A DNA stretch of 64,000 nucleotides from an uncultured Pelagibacteraceae bacterium (GCA_902567045.1 CACFLJ010000002.1:62001-126000); one strand, 5' to 3'; positions 35,690-44,761 are shown, numbered from the stretch's first letter. Made by a program: numbers and translations. The notes: generated from the letters alone by a model not told the origin.

Positions 35690-37615
35690 ATGTTAACCCA
35701 AATAATAACCATACTTATTTTTGTATCCATAATTGGATGTATTATGTATGGCAGAAGATTAGTCCGGACTGAAAAAGTTGATGCTGTATTTGGAAATCCT
35801 GAAAGAGCTAAAGGTGGAACCCATTGGGTTATTGTTGGAAGCGCTGCAATATTGCTAGTATGGCTTTATTACTCTTGGGACATAGCAAAAGGTTTTTATC
35901 CAAAATCAGCAAATGAATTATGTCAAGTTGCTAAAATAAATGAATCACTGTTAGGATTAAAATATCAATTTCCAATAGAAGAACGTGAATTTAAAAGTAC
36001 ATCGATCATAAAGATTGAAAATAAAAACCTTAAAAAAATAACAGCTGAAATCCAAAATTCTAAAGATCTTAATAATGAACAAAAAACAATTTTAGTTGGA
36101 TATATAAATAAAACAAAAAAATTAATTCCTTTATTAACTAATGAGGGTTTAATTGAAATGGATACTAAAATTAAAATAAGTGAAATGACAAATGAGATTA
36201 AGCAATTAAGTTCAAATTTTAAAAAAGAAGATTATCCATTTGAAACTGAAGTTCAAAAAAATGAAAGGTTAAAAACAATATCAGAACAAGGTAACTGGGG
36301 CATAACAACAGTTAGATCAGGAACTGGTACTATAGAAAATACTATTGAAGTTCCGTTTGTTGCAGAAACTTCAAAAGGTTTAAAATTTCAAGCTGCAGCA
36401 GAGCAACTAAAAAAAATTAATGATAAATTTTTTAAATTAAGAAATCATAATCCACAGTTCAAAAGTTCAATTAAAGAACTGAAAGAAGAAGTCAAAACTT
36501 ATCGAAAAAGTTTAGATGATAATGAGGAAATTGCCTCAGATTACGCCAAAAATATAGTCAAAATTGCAAGAAGAATTGAATTTGCAAGCATTTATCCGCC
36601 AAATGCACTAAATGAAATGCAAAAGGCAATTATTGAATTTGATGACCTTCAGGAGAAAGAACAAGCTGGTCTTAGATTGATTGATATTGTTTTATTTCCA
36701 GCTGGAACAATAGTTGCGAGTGGACCGAGTTGCTCAGAACAAGGTTCTGGTAGATGGTTACCTAAACCGTCAGACACATTAAATAAATTCATCTTAATGT
36801 CTAATCCAAGTGTTGGATATAAAAATATACCTCTTCTCTGGATAGAAATGATTGATGTTAGTTCAATAGTTGGATTTATTTTGCCAGATTGGATTGCTGA
36901 TATTTTACCAGGCGAATACCCTGTTCATACAAGCGAAGGGATAGTTAAAGAAAACTTTAAAGGTAAAGTTTTAAAAGTTGTTACGGGTGATTTTAAACTA
37001 TTCAAGATACCTGTTCCTTATGGCCATATCTGGGACTCGTTCTTAAGAGTATTTTTAGGATTAGTTTTTGGAATAATTATAGGGGTTCCATTAGGTTTAT
37101 TTATGGGACTAAACAGATTTGCTAAAGGATTTTTTGATCCTTTGATTGAATTATATAGACCAGTGCCTCCACTTGCTTGGGCTCCTCTTATAATTTCGGT
37201 ACTTGGAATTGATAATACTGGAAAAGTATTTTTGTTATTCATGGTTTCACTATCAATTATGATTATTTCAGCAAGAGCTGGGGCATCAGGAACACAATTA
37301 TCTAAAATTCACGCTGCTCATTCTTTAGGTGCTTCTAAAAGACAAATACTAAGACATGTTATATTTCCAAATTCTTTACCTGAAATATTGACTGGAATTA
37401 GAGTCGCTGTTGGAATGTGTTGGGGAACTTTGGTTGCTGCTGAATTTTTAGCTGGAACAACAGGTATTGGATTTGTTGAAAATGTTGCAAAAAAATATTT
37501 TCAATATGAGGTAATTTGGATAACAATTTTCATTATGGGAATGTTAGGATTATTATTTGATATAACTTTAAGAAAAATAATTGATAGAACAATACCTTGG
37601 AGAGGCAAAGGTTAA
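35690..37615 (+). CDS. tauC: Taurine ABC transporter permease with a large N-terminal insertion
   Basis: A 641-residue protein, more than twice the usual TauC (about 260-280). Two TM helices lie near 3-19 and 45-64, then a long charged, helix-rich stretch (about 70-350, many Lys/Glu) that would sit outside the membrane core, then a hydrophobic segment near 392-412. The canonical permease domain starts near residue 445 (WDSFLRVFLGLVFGIIIGVPLGL) and holds the EAA loop HAAHSLGASKRQILRHVIFPNSLPEI that contacts TauB. The frame has no break, so this is a true fusion or extension. Role of the extra domain is unknown. Confidence 0.85.
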   Translation: MLTQIITILIFVSIIGCIMYGRRLVRTEKVDAVFGNPERAKGGTHWVIVGSAAILLVWLYYSWDIAKGFYPKSANELCQVAKINESLLGLKYQFPIEEREFKSTSIIKIENKNLKKITAEIQNSKDLNNEQKTILVGYINKTKKLIPLLTNEGLIEMDTKIKISEMTNEIKQLSSNFKKEDYPFETEVQKNERLKTISEQGNWGITTVRSGTGTIENTIEVPFVAETSKGLKFQAAAEQLKKINDKFFKLRNHNPQFKSSIKELKEEVKTYRKSLDDNEEIASDYAKNIVKIARRIEFASIYPPNALNEMQKAIIEFDDLQEKEQAGLRLIDIVLFPAGTIVASGPSCSEQGSGRWLPKPSDTLNKFILMSNPSVGYKNIPLLWIEMIDVSSIVGFILPDWIADILPGEYPVHTSEGIVKENFKGKVLKVVTGDFKLFKIPVPYGHIWDSFLRVFLGLVFGIIIGVPLGLFMGLNRFAKGFFDPLIELYRPVPPLAWAPLIISVLGIDNTGKVFLLFMVSLSIMIISARAGASGTQLSKIHAAHSLGASKRQILRHVIFPNSLPEILTGIRVAVGMCWGTLVAAEFLAGTTGIGFVENVAKKYFQYEVIWITIFIMGMLGLLFDITLRKIIDRTIPWRGKG

Positions 37616-37634
37616 GTAGAAATATTTTTAAGAA

Positions 37635-38144
37635 CTAAGTCTTTTTCATAAGAGAAATTGCAGCACCAATTGTCGTTAAAAATCCTGCTAACGGTAAGAT
37701 CGCAACTGCGTATTTCTTTGGCATATAATTCTCTTTGAACTCAATACCTTGGAAGCTAATTTCAAAATACCACATTTCCCAATACTTTCCACGCATCCCT
37801 TCTACAAGTTCAACTCCATAAATTATCAAGACAATACCAATTACCATAATCATAATTTTCCAGAACTGTCGTATATATAACGAAAGTTTACTGGGTAATT
37901 TTTCATATATTAAATTTAAAGCTATGTGTTCATTATCCCTCGCTGTCAGAGCAAGTGCTATAAACATTAGCCAAATATTACTTAATACTGTTAACAAATC
38001 TCCCCAAACAGGAGGGTTATTAAAAACATATCGCATGATTACGTTATAGAGAGTGAAACCAACCATCGAAGCCAAAAAGAGTGAACACATGGCTTCCAAC
38101 ATGCGATGGATAAAACGGTCAATGGTGTTAAAAAATTTTAACAT
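37635..38144 (-). CDS. TRAP transporter small permease
   Basis: A 169-residue DctQ-type protein with four TM helices. Segments MVGFTLYNVIMRYVFNNPPVWGDLLTVLSNIWLMFIALALTARDNEHIALN are family-typical. It pairs with the large permease encoded four bases before it. The gene order (binding protein, large, small) differs from the common P-Q-M order. Arginine codons are often CGN, unlike the AGA-rich neighbours. Confidence 0.87.
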   Translation of the reverse strand: MLKFFNTIDRFIHRMLEAMCSLFLASMVGFTLYNVIMRYVFNNPPVWGDLLTVLSNIWLMFIALALTARDNEHIALNLIYEKLPSKLSLYIRQFWKIMIMVIGIVLIIYGVELVEGMRGKYWEMWYFEISFQGIEFKENYMPKKYAVAILPLAGFLTTIGAAISLMKKT

Positions 38145-38148
38145 ATTT

Positions 38149-39432
38149 CTAATTGCTCATTAAGTTTGGAAGAAACATGGTCAACCCTGGAATAACGAGG
38201 ATTAAAAATAAAAGTACAAATAGACCAATCAGATAAGGAATTAATGCAATAGCTACCTTTTCTAAACGGACTTGCGCTATTGTTGCAGCAGTAAAGTAAG
38301 CGACACCGACAGGTGGTGTTACTGATCCTATTAAGAAACCAACTATTACAACTATAGCTGCTTGTACCTCTGGAAAGCCAGCTTGAGCCATAACATTGAC
38401 TAGAACTGGGCCAACTATAATAATATTTACCGCAGAGTCCATTACCGTTCCAAGAAGAAAAATAAATAGTATCACTGCTAAAATAAAAATAATGGGAGAT
38501 TCAGTGAGACTTAAAAGCCATCTCTCCAGATCACCGATTGCACCTAAAGAAGTAAGCAACCAACTAAAAGGTCCGGACGCAGCTATGATAATAAAAACCA
38601 TTGCTGAGTTACGGAATGCCCTACGAAAAGCACCAGTACACTCTTTCCATTTAATTGTTCGGTAAACAAATACACCTGTTAATAATGCAACCATTGCTGT
38701 AATAGCGCCTGCCTCAACAACTGAAGCCACGCCACCCATTACTGATCCTACTAAAACTAAGGGTATTAAAAGGGCAAAAGATGATCGATATAATTCCTTA
38801 CCAGCCCGACGTATCGAAAATGGTTCATCACTTCGCTCGAAGTTATATTTGATTGCGAAATAATGATTAATTATCATGATCACAACGCCTATCAATATGC
38901 CTGGTATAATCCCAGCTGCAAATAATGCTGCAATAGAAATCTCAGTCGAGTTAGCAAGTACAATCATCATAATACTAGGAGGAATAATCCCTCCGATAGT
39001 AGAACTTACACCTGTAACTGCAGCAGAAAACGCTGCAGGATATCCAGCTTTTTTCATAGCTGGTAAAACCAATGCTCCCACAGTAGCTGTATCTGCTACT
39101 ACTGAACCATTCATCCCCGCAAAAAACATACTCACAAGCACATTTACTTGAGCTAACCCTCCTCGTATTCGTCCAATTAATGCTCTGCTCAAAGCTACTA
39201 ACCGATCTGTTATTGTAGCACTTGTCATTAACTCACCTGTCAACATAAAGAATGCAATCGCGGTCAATGGAACTGAGTCAATTGCTGTAAACATTTGACT
39301 AGGTATTAATACAAGAGGAACGGCATCTGTTAGTAGAATATAAACAAATGGTATAAGTATTAATATAAAACCAATCGGAGCTCCTAATAAAATTAAAAAA
39401 AGGAGTACTACGAGTAAAATAATACTTTCCAT
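38149..39432 (-). CDS. TRAP transporter large permease
   Basis: A 427-residue DctM protein with about twelve TM helices; typical parts are AFFMLTGELMTSATITDRLVAL, GMNGSVVADTATVGALVLPAMKKAGYPAAFSAAVTG, SSTIGGIIPPSIMMI and FLIGSVTPPVGVAYFTAA. It works as a sodium-coupled elevator importing an organic acid or sulfonate delivered by the binding protein. CGA, CGG and CGT arginine codons dominate here, which is odd for this genome and may mean transfer. Substrate not readable. Confidence 0.92.
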   Translation of the reverse strand: MESIILLVVLLFLILLGAPIGFILILIPFVYILLTDAVPLVLIPSQMFTAIDSVPLTAIAFFMLTGELMTSATITDRLVALSRALIGRIRGGLAQVNVLVSMFFAGMNGSVVADTATVGALVLPAMKKAGYPAAFSAAVTGVSSTIGGIIPPSIMMIVLANSTEISIAALFAAGIIPGILIGVVIMIINHYFAIKYNFERSDEPFSIRRAGKELYRSSFALLIPLVLVGSVMGGVASVVEAGAITAMVALLTGVFVYRTIKWKECTGAFRRAFRNSAMVFIIIAASGPFSWLLTSLGAIGDLERWLLSLTESPIIFILAVILFIFLLGTVMDSAVNIIIVGPVLVNVMAQAGFPEVQAAIVVIVGFLIGSVTPPVGVAYFTAATIAQVRLEKVAIALIPYLIGLFVLLFLILVIPGLTMFLPNLMSN

Positions 39433-39461
39433 AAATATTTATAAGTTATGATTTGTTTTAG

Positions 39462-39505
39462 GTAAAGATCATCTAACTCTATTAATTGAGCTAAATGATC
39501 TTTAC
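39462..39505 (-). other. Stem-loop after the TRAP binding-protein gene
   Basis: Arms GTAAAGATCAT (39462-39472) and ATGATCTTTAC (39495-39505) make an 11-bp perfect stem between the binding-protein gene and the large permease gene. It has no long U-run, so it may protect or process mRNA rather than end it. It parallels the hairpins after tauA and proX. Confidence 0.6.
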
Positions 39506-39523
39506 ACTGATTTTTTGAGCGAT

Positions 39524-40564
39524 TTACAGAGCTCCAGCTGCCTCTAACTGAGCTACAAATCCATCCATACCTTGTTCCATAAGCACTCTTTTTGCTACTG
39601 CTGGTTCAAAAGTACCCTTGGCATCTAACCAAGCACCGATTGCGCCTGCTCTCCACTTAGACATTTCTGCTTCAGATGGTACATACCACTCTTTAGCAGA
39701 TGCTTTAATTGCATCTTCACCATTCTTAATCCAAGCGTTATCAAGCTCATTTACTTTTTCTCCATAAGCATCAGCTGCTGTATGTAGCCATTTTTTTTCT
39801 TGAGCAGACAATGCATTATACTGTTTTGCATCCATCGCTAAAATGTTTCCTGACCACATTCCTCCGATCTCGGTGAAATACTTCGCAACTTCATGAAGTT
39901 TAGCTACATGCTGCCAAGGTGATGCTACATACTGACCTTCAACTACACCTGACTGTAGGCCTGAATATAGTTGACTCCAGTCATAAGGAGTTGGAGTTGC
40001 ACCCCAATTTTTAACTAGCATGAACTCAACTGGACTTTTAGTAGTACGCCATTTTAGTCCCTTCATATCATCTGGAACATGAACTGGTTTAGTTGCATTT
40101 CCAAGTTGTCTAAATCCACCACTTGAATATACAGAAAGGCAAATGTGACCAGCATTTTCAAGTGCGAGTTTACACTGTCTTTCAGCTAACCACTCATCTG
40201 AAATTCTTTTTGCATCTTCCAGTGATTTGAAAATGAAAGGCAAATCAAAAATTGCTAACTCTGGTCCAAAATTACCGTAGTTTGCTGTAGAACTAGTCCA
40301 TAGAGCTATAAGCCCTTGATTGGCTTGTTCTCCACATTTTTGCTCTGCACATAAACTTTTTTGATAATGTGGTTCGATTTTCATTTTACCACCAGAAGCT
40401 TTTGCCAAAGCTGGTATCAATGCTTGATCTATGGCATCTCCGATTGGCATTCCCAATCTACCAGTAGTTCCAAGCTTTAGAGTTACCTCTGCATAGGCAG
40501 CTTGAGCAAAGAAAGCTACTGCAAACACTGTAAGTAATGACTTACAAATTTTTTTAATAAACAT
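39524..40564 (-). CDS. TRAP transporter substrate-binding protein
   Basis: A 346-residue secreted DctP-family protein. Signal peptide residues 1-25 (KSLLTVFAVAFFAQAAYA). Family segments: LGTTGRLGMPIGDAID, LPFIFKSLEDAKRISDEW and MKGLKWRTTKSPVE, the last holding the conserved arginine that usually binds a carboxylate. It has four extra cysteines (SLCAEQKCGE, RQCKL, GHICLS) that might form disulfides. Its own hairpin separates it from the permease genes. Uptake of DHPS or another C3-C4 acid is possible; unproven. Confidence 0.9.
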   Translation of the reverse strand: MFIKKICKSLLTVFAVAFFAQAAYAEVTLKLGTTGRLGMPIGDAIDQALIPALAKASGGKMKIEPHYQKSLCAEQKCGEQANQGLIALWTSSTANYGNFGPELAIFDLPFIFKSLEDAKRISDEWLAERQCKLALENAGHICLSVYSSGGFRQLGNATKPVHVPDDMKGLKWRTTKSPVEFMLVKNWGATPTPYDWSQLYSGLQSGVVEGQYVASPWQHVAKLHEVAKYFTEIGGMWSGNILAMDAKQYNALSAQEKKWLHTAADAYGEKVNELDNAWIKNGEDAIKASAKEWYVPSEAEMSKWRAGAIGAWLDAKGTFEPAVAKRVLMEQGMDGFVAQLEAAGAL

Positions 40565-40645
40565 AAAATTTCCTTTTAATTAATTAAATTATTAATATTT
40601 AAATTCAATTTGAAGAGGAAGTAAAACAAAAAAGAAATTTTTATT

Positions 40646-40660
40646 ATCAAAATGGGTTTG
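40646..40660 (+). promoter_or_regulatory. Operator-like motif between TRAP and aldehyde dehydrogenase genes
   Basis: ATTATCAAAATGGGTTTG at 40643-40660 matches the core AAAATGGGTT motif, with a TATC in place of TGTC. It is 86 bp from the TRAP binding-protein start and 110 bp from the aldehyde dehydrogenase start. ATCAAAAGTTG follows at 40663-40673, as beside the tauA copy. Confidence 0.45.
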
Positions 40661-40769
40661 CAATCAAAAGTTGTAATAATAATTATTAGTTAATCTATTT
40701 ATTTTAGTCTAAAGGTGCCTTAGATTTAAAATTTAGAAATTAAAAAAACAAATTTATAGAAAGAAATTT

Positions 40770-42257
40770 ATGAGCTCAGGAAACAAATATAAAATAATAT
40801 CAAATAAACTTAAATTTGAAGGAAGAGCATTCATTAATGGTAAATATGTAAATGCTATTGATGGTAAAAAGTTTGAAACAATCAATCCTGCAACTGGTAA
40901 AAAGCTTTGTGCTGTTGCAAAATGTAATCATAAAGATGTTGATTTGGCGGTTAAAGTTTCAAGAAAAGCTTTTAATAGTGGAGTTTGGTCTAAAAGTTCA
41001 CCTGAGCATAGAAAAGAAGTTTTATTGAAATTTGCTGAATTACTGAGAAAACACGGTGATGAAAATTCAGTTTTAGAATGCATAGATACAGGTAAACTTA
41101 TTGCTGACTGTATCAATGAAGTTGCAAATGATGCTCCAATGCATTTTCAGTGGTATGGAGAATTAATTGATAAAGTATTTGGAAAAGTTGGCCCAACTGA
41201 ACCATCAATAACTAGTTTAATTGTTAAAGAACCAATAGGTGTTGTTGCTGGAATTGTTCCATGGAACTTTCCTTTAATGATGGCAGTATGGAAAATGGCA
41301 CCAGCTCTTGCAGCTGGTTGTTCAGTTATTATTAAACCAGCAGAAGATACGCCTCTCACAGCTATTAGAGTTGCTCAAATTGGAAAAGAGGCTGGAATAC
41401 CAGATGGTGTTTTAAATGTACTTCCAGGTTATGGTGATGTTGGCGAGGCTTTAGGTCGACACAAAGATGTAGATGCAGTTTCATTTACAGGCTCAACCGA
41501 AGTAGGTGGTTATTTTTTAAAATACTCAAGTGAAAGTAATTTAAAACCTGTTGCATTAGAGATGGGTGGAAAAAGTCCATTTATAGTTTTAGAGGATGCT
41601 AAAATTACAGATGATTTAATTGATAATGCTATGAATTCTGCATTTTGGAATGGTGGACAAAACTGCTCAGCAAATATGAGACAGATAGTTCATAAAAAAG
41701 TTAAAGATGAATTTTTAGACAAAGTTATTAAAAAAGTTAAAAAGCTAAAAGTAGGAGATCCATTAGATTTAAAATCAAATATGGGATCTATGATTTCAAA
41801 AGGACATTTGCAAACTGTTGATGGATATATCCAAAAAGGTATAGATGAGGGAGCAAAACTTTTAACCGGAGGAGTTTCAAATAATAAGCAAAAAGGTTTT
41901 TATGCAAAGCCAACCTTATTTGATGGATTAAAAGAAAATATGACCATTGCTCAAGAGGAAATATTTGGACCAGTGCTTGGTGTTTTAACTGTTAAAAATG
42001 ATGAAGATGCTTTGAAAGTTGCTAGTAATTCGAAGTATGGATTACACGCTAGTGTTTTTACTCAAGATATTAATAGAGCATTTCATTTAGCAAAAAGTTT
42101 GCCTTGTGGAACTGTGTCAGTAAACACTTTCTCTGAAGGAGATATTAAAACTCCATTTGGGGGTTATAAGCAATCAGGCTCACTAAGTAGAGATCAAGGC
42201 ACTGAGGCTCTAAATTCATTTCTTCAAACTAAAACAATTTGGATAAGTCATAATTAA
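40770..42257 (+). CDS. NAD(P)-dependent aldehyde dehydrogenase
   Basis: A 495-residue ALDH superfamily enzyme. The catalytic Cys is in NGGQNCSANMRQIVHKK, the general-base Glu in ALEMGGKSPF, and the coenzyme fold at SFTGSTEVGG. IVPWNFPLMMAVWKMAPALAAG is the N-terminal signature. Pattern is close to gamma-glutamyl-aminobutyraldehyde and betaine-aldehyde type enzymes. It is the first gene of an operon with the epoxide hydrolase-like and Ldh2-type genes. Substrate is open. Confidence 0.9.
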   Translation: MSSGNKYKIISNKLKFEGRAFINGKYVNAIDGKKFETINPATGKKLCAVAKCNHKDVDLAVKVSRKAFNSGVWSKSSPEHRKEVLLKFAELLRKHGDENSVLECIDTGKLIADCINEVANDAPMHFQWYGELIDKVFGKVGPTEPSITSLIVKEPIGVVAGIVPWNFPLMMAVWKMAPALAAGCSVIIKPAEDTPLTAIRVAQIGKEAGIPDGVLNVLPGYGDVGEALGRHKDVDAVSFTGSTEVGGYFLKYSSESNLKPVALEMGGKSPFIVLEDAKITDDLIDNAMNSAFWNGGQNCSANMRQIVHKKVKDEFLDKVIKKVKKLKVGDPLDLKSNMGSMISKGHLQTVDGYIQKGIDEGAKLLTGGVSNNKQKGFYAKPTLFDGLKENMTIAQEEIFGPVLGVLTVKNDEDALKVASNSKYGLHASVFTQDINRAFHLAKSLPCGTVSVNTFSEGDIKTPFGGYKQSGSLSRDQGTEALNSFLQTKTIWISHN

Positions 42258-42260
42258 TTG

Positions 42261-43412
42261 ATGATCAAAAAATTCAAAATAAGTGTGCCTAAAAGCACGC
42301 TTAACGAAATTTATAAAAAAGTAAGAAACTTTCCTTGGAGTGCTGCTCAAAATATGAATGGTTGGGAGTATGGAACCAATTTGAACTATCTTAAGAACAT
42401 ATCTAAATACTGGATTACAAAGTATAATTGGAAAAAATTTGAAAACAAAATCAATTCATTTAAAAATTATAAAACTAAAGTTGAAGATATAAACTTACAT
42501 TTTATTTTTGAGAAAAGTAAAAATCCTAATTCTAAACAATTATTACTTTTACATGGATGGCCAGGAAGCATAACTGAATTTTTAGATATCATTCCAAGAC
42601 TTGCTCACCCAGAAAAATTTGGAGGAAAAATTGAAGACGGATTTGATATAATTGTTCCCTCTTTACCAGGATTTGGATTTTCGTCGCAAATCAAAAAAGC
42701 TTTAGGTCCAAGAAAAATAGGAAAAATATTAAATAAATTTATGGTTAAAAACTTAGGCTATAAAAATTATTTCGTACAAGGTGGCGATTGGGGAGCAACT
42801 ATTGCCGGATGGATTGGTCTTGATAGCTCAAAGAATTGTAAAGGAATACATATTAATTGCTTACCCCTTAGACATCCAAAAGGAACAAAAAATATAAAAG
42901 AGAAAAAATGGGAAAAAAAATTTAACTTTGATCAAATTATGCAGGAGGGATATAGAACTCAACAAGCTACTAAACCTCAAACCTTATCTTATGCAATGAT
43001 AGATAGTCCTGTAGGAACAGCAGCATGGATTTTGGAAAAATTTCATGGTTGGTCAGATTTAAAAATAGGTAAGATTGAAAAAACATTTTCAAAAGATGAA
43101 CTATTATCAAATATAATGATTTATATAATAACTAAAAGTTTTAATACTGCTAGTTGGATATATTTTGGAAGAAGAAAAGAAGGTGGCAGATCTTTTCCAA
43201 AAAATTTTAAAAAAATAAAAGTTCCTACTGCAATAGCAATTTTTCCAAAAGAAATGCTAGAATGGCCTCCTAAATCATACGTAAGTAGAATTTTTAATAT
43301 AAAAAGGTGGAGGAAATTTCCAAACGGTGGTCATTTTGCAGCTTTGGAAGAACCAGATATTCTAGTGAGTGATATACTTTCATTTTTTAATAAGGATTTA
43401 AAAAATATTTAA
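42261..43412 (+). CDS. Epoxide hydrolase-like alpha/beta hydrolase (EHN type)
   Basis: A 383-residue protein with an N-terminal EHN domain (VRNFPWSAAQNMNGWEYGTNLNYLKNI) and alpha/beta hydrolase core. The oxyanion motif is LLLHGWPGSITEF, the nucleophile Asp is in VQGGDWGATIAGWIG, and the His is in GGHFAALEEP. It would open an epoxide ring to a diol. The frame begins with TTG at 42258, three bases before an ATG; I use the ATG. Coupled by TAATG to the next gene. Confidence 0.85.
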   Translation: MIKKFKISVPKSTLNEIYKKVRNFPWSAAQNMNGWEYGTNLNYLKNISKYWITKYNWKKFENKINSFKNYKTKVEDINLHFIFEKSKNPNSKQLLLLHGWPGSITEFLDIIPRLAHPEKFGGKIEDGFDIIVPSLPGFGFSSQIKKALGPRKIGKILNKFMVKNLGYKNYFVQGGDWGATIAGWIGLDSSKNCKGIHINCLPLRHPKGTKNIKEKKWEKKFNFDQIMQEGYRTQQATKPQTLSYAMIDSPVGTAAWILEKFHGWSDLKIGKIEKTFSKDELLSNIMIYIITKSFNTASWIYFGRRKEGGRSFPKNFKKIKVPTAIAIFPKEMLEWPPKSYVSRIFNIKRWRKFPNGGHFAALEEPDILVSDILSFFNKDLKNI

Positions 43413-44416
43413 TGGAAAAAAATAAACTTAAAAAAATCATAGTTGAAATATTTAGAAAACATAAACTCTCGATAAATCACTCAAAAATATGTGCTGATGC
43501 AATAATCAATGCTGAATTAGTTGGTGCCCCTACGCATGGATTATCAAGGCTAAAAATGTATTGTGACCGTATAAATCATAAATTAATTAACCCTAAACCT
43601 AAAATAAAAATAAAAAAAATTTCTCAATCTGTGGCACACATAAATGCAGATGATAGCATTGGATTTGTCGCTGCAGATTCAGCTATTAAAAAAGCCATAA
43701 AAAATGCAAAAAAAACAGGAATAGGACTTGTGGCAGTTAAAAACAGTGGCCATTACGGCATGTCAGGATATTACGCTGAACAAGCTGTAAAAAAAAATAT
43801 GATCGCCTTAGTATTTACTAATGCACCCCCTGCTATAGCCCCACATGGAGCTATAAAATCCTTATTTGGTACAAACCCAATCTGCTTTGGATCGCCAACT
43901 GGTTCTAAAGTTCCATTTATATTAGATACATCTGTCTCAATGATTAATAGAGGAAAAATAAGAGTTGCATCAAGATCTAATTCAAAAATTCCTGAGGGTG
44001 TTGCTTTGGATAAATTTGGTAATCCGACAACTGATGCAAAAAAAGCACTTGAAGGTGTTCAACTTCCTATAGCAGGATTTAGAGGATCAGGACTTGCATG
44101 GATGGTCGATATATTAAGTGGCGTTTACACAGGGGGTAATCACGGTGGGAAAGTGAAAGATCCTTTTGATGATTTTTCTGGCCCACAAAATATTGGTCAT
44201 TTATTTATTGTTATGAAAGCAAACTTGTTTCAATCTAATTATAAAAAAAGAATAAAAGAAAACATAAAAAGAATTAAAAAACTTCCTAAGCTAAAAGGAC
44301 TAAAAGAGTTATTATATCCTGGAGAAAACAAATTAAGAAGATATAAAAAGAATTATAAATCTGAAATTAAAATTCCGGATAATATAATGGAGGATATTCG
44401 TATTCTAATGAAATAG
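43412..44416 (+). CDS. Ldh2/malate-sulfolactate dehydrogenase family oxidoreductase
   Basis: A 334-residue protein of the malate/L-lactate dehydrogenase (Ldh2/ComC) family. Family parts: AELVGAPTHGLSRLKMYCDRI, VAVKNSGHYGMSGYYAEQAV, FTNAPPAIAPHGA with LFGTNPICFGSPT, and GFRGSGLAWMVDILSGVYTGG. Members oxidise malate, lactate, ureidoglycolate or (R)-sulfolactate (ComC) with NAD(P). With suyAB, xsc and an HpsN-like enzyme in the window, sulfolactate is a possible substrate, but this operon (aldehyde dehydrogenase, epoxide hydrolase) points to some other hydroxy acid as well. Confidence 0.85.
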   Translation: MEKNKLKKIIVEIFRKHKLSINHSKICADAIINAELVGAPTHGLSRLKMYCDRINHKLINPKPKIKIKKISQSVAHINADDSIGFVAADSAIKKAIKNAKKTGIGLVAVKNSGHYGMSGYYAEQAVKKNMIALVFTNAPPAIAPHGAIKSLFGTNPICFGSPTGSKVPFILDTSVSMINRGKIRVASRSNSKIPEGVALDKFGNPTTDAKKALEGVQLPIAGFRGSGLAWMVDILSGVYTGGNHGGKVKDPFDDFSGPQNIGHLFIVMKANLFQSNYKKRIKENIKRIKKLPKLKGLKELLYPGENKLRRYKKNYKSEIKIPDNIMEDIRILMK

Positions 44417-44425
44417 ATTAAATGA

Positions 44426-44761
44426 TTAGCCTGCTCGTCCTAGATAATTCACCATTATAACTCCAGTTACAATTAAGCAAATTCCAATTAATCCATAAAT
44501 ATTAGGAACTTGATTATATTTTAACATCCCAAACAAAACTACACCCGCAACTGTTAATCCGCTGTAAGTTGAGTAACTAAATGCAACAGGTATCACTGAC
44601 ATTGCTTTAGCTAAAGAGAACATTGTAACACTCATTAAAAGCAAACAAGCAATAGTTGGTGTCAGCTTTGTAAAACCATCTGAAATCTTTGCAAAACTGT
44701 TTGCAGCTATGCCTGTAGTAATTCCTAGGGCTAAAATTAAATATCCTGCAAATGGTTTCAT
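44426..44761 (-). CDS. SMR-family-like small membrane protein lacking the key glutamate
   Basis: A 111-residue four-TM protein aligning along its length with EmrE/SugE-type transporters (KISDGFTKLTP near 25-35, AFSYSTYSGLTVAGVVLFG near 60-80, GICLIVTGVIMVNYLGRAG at the end). The membrane glutamate required for proton-coupled export (Glu14 of EmrE) lines up with Gly17 (TTGIAANSFAK), and the conserved Trp63 lines up with Tyr (STYSG). So drug/proton antiport is unlikely and a changed function is probable. Convergent with the Ldh2 gene. Confidence 0.8.
   Translation of the reverse strand: MKPFAGYLILALGITTGIAANSFAKISDGFTKLTPTIACLLLMSVTMFSLAKAMSVIPVAFSYSTYSGLTVAGVVLFGMLKYNQVPNIYGLIGICLIVTGVIMVNYLGRAG

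Noticed and set aside
40643-40673. Possible transposon end or attachment site suggested by AAAATGGG/CAAAAGTTG repeats
   Set aside because: Repeats are short, sit only in promoter regions, and there is no transposase, integrase or target-site duplication. An operator explains them better.
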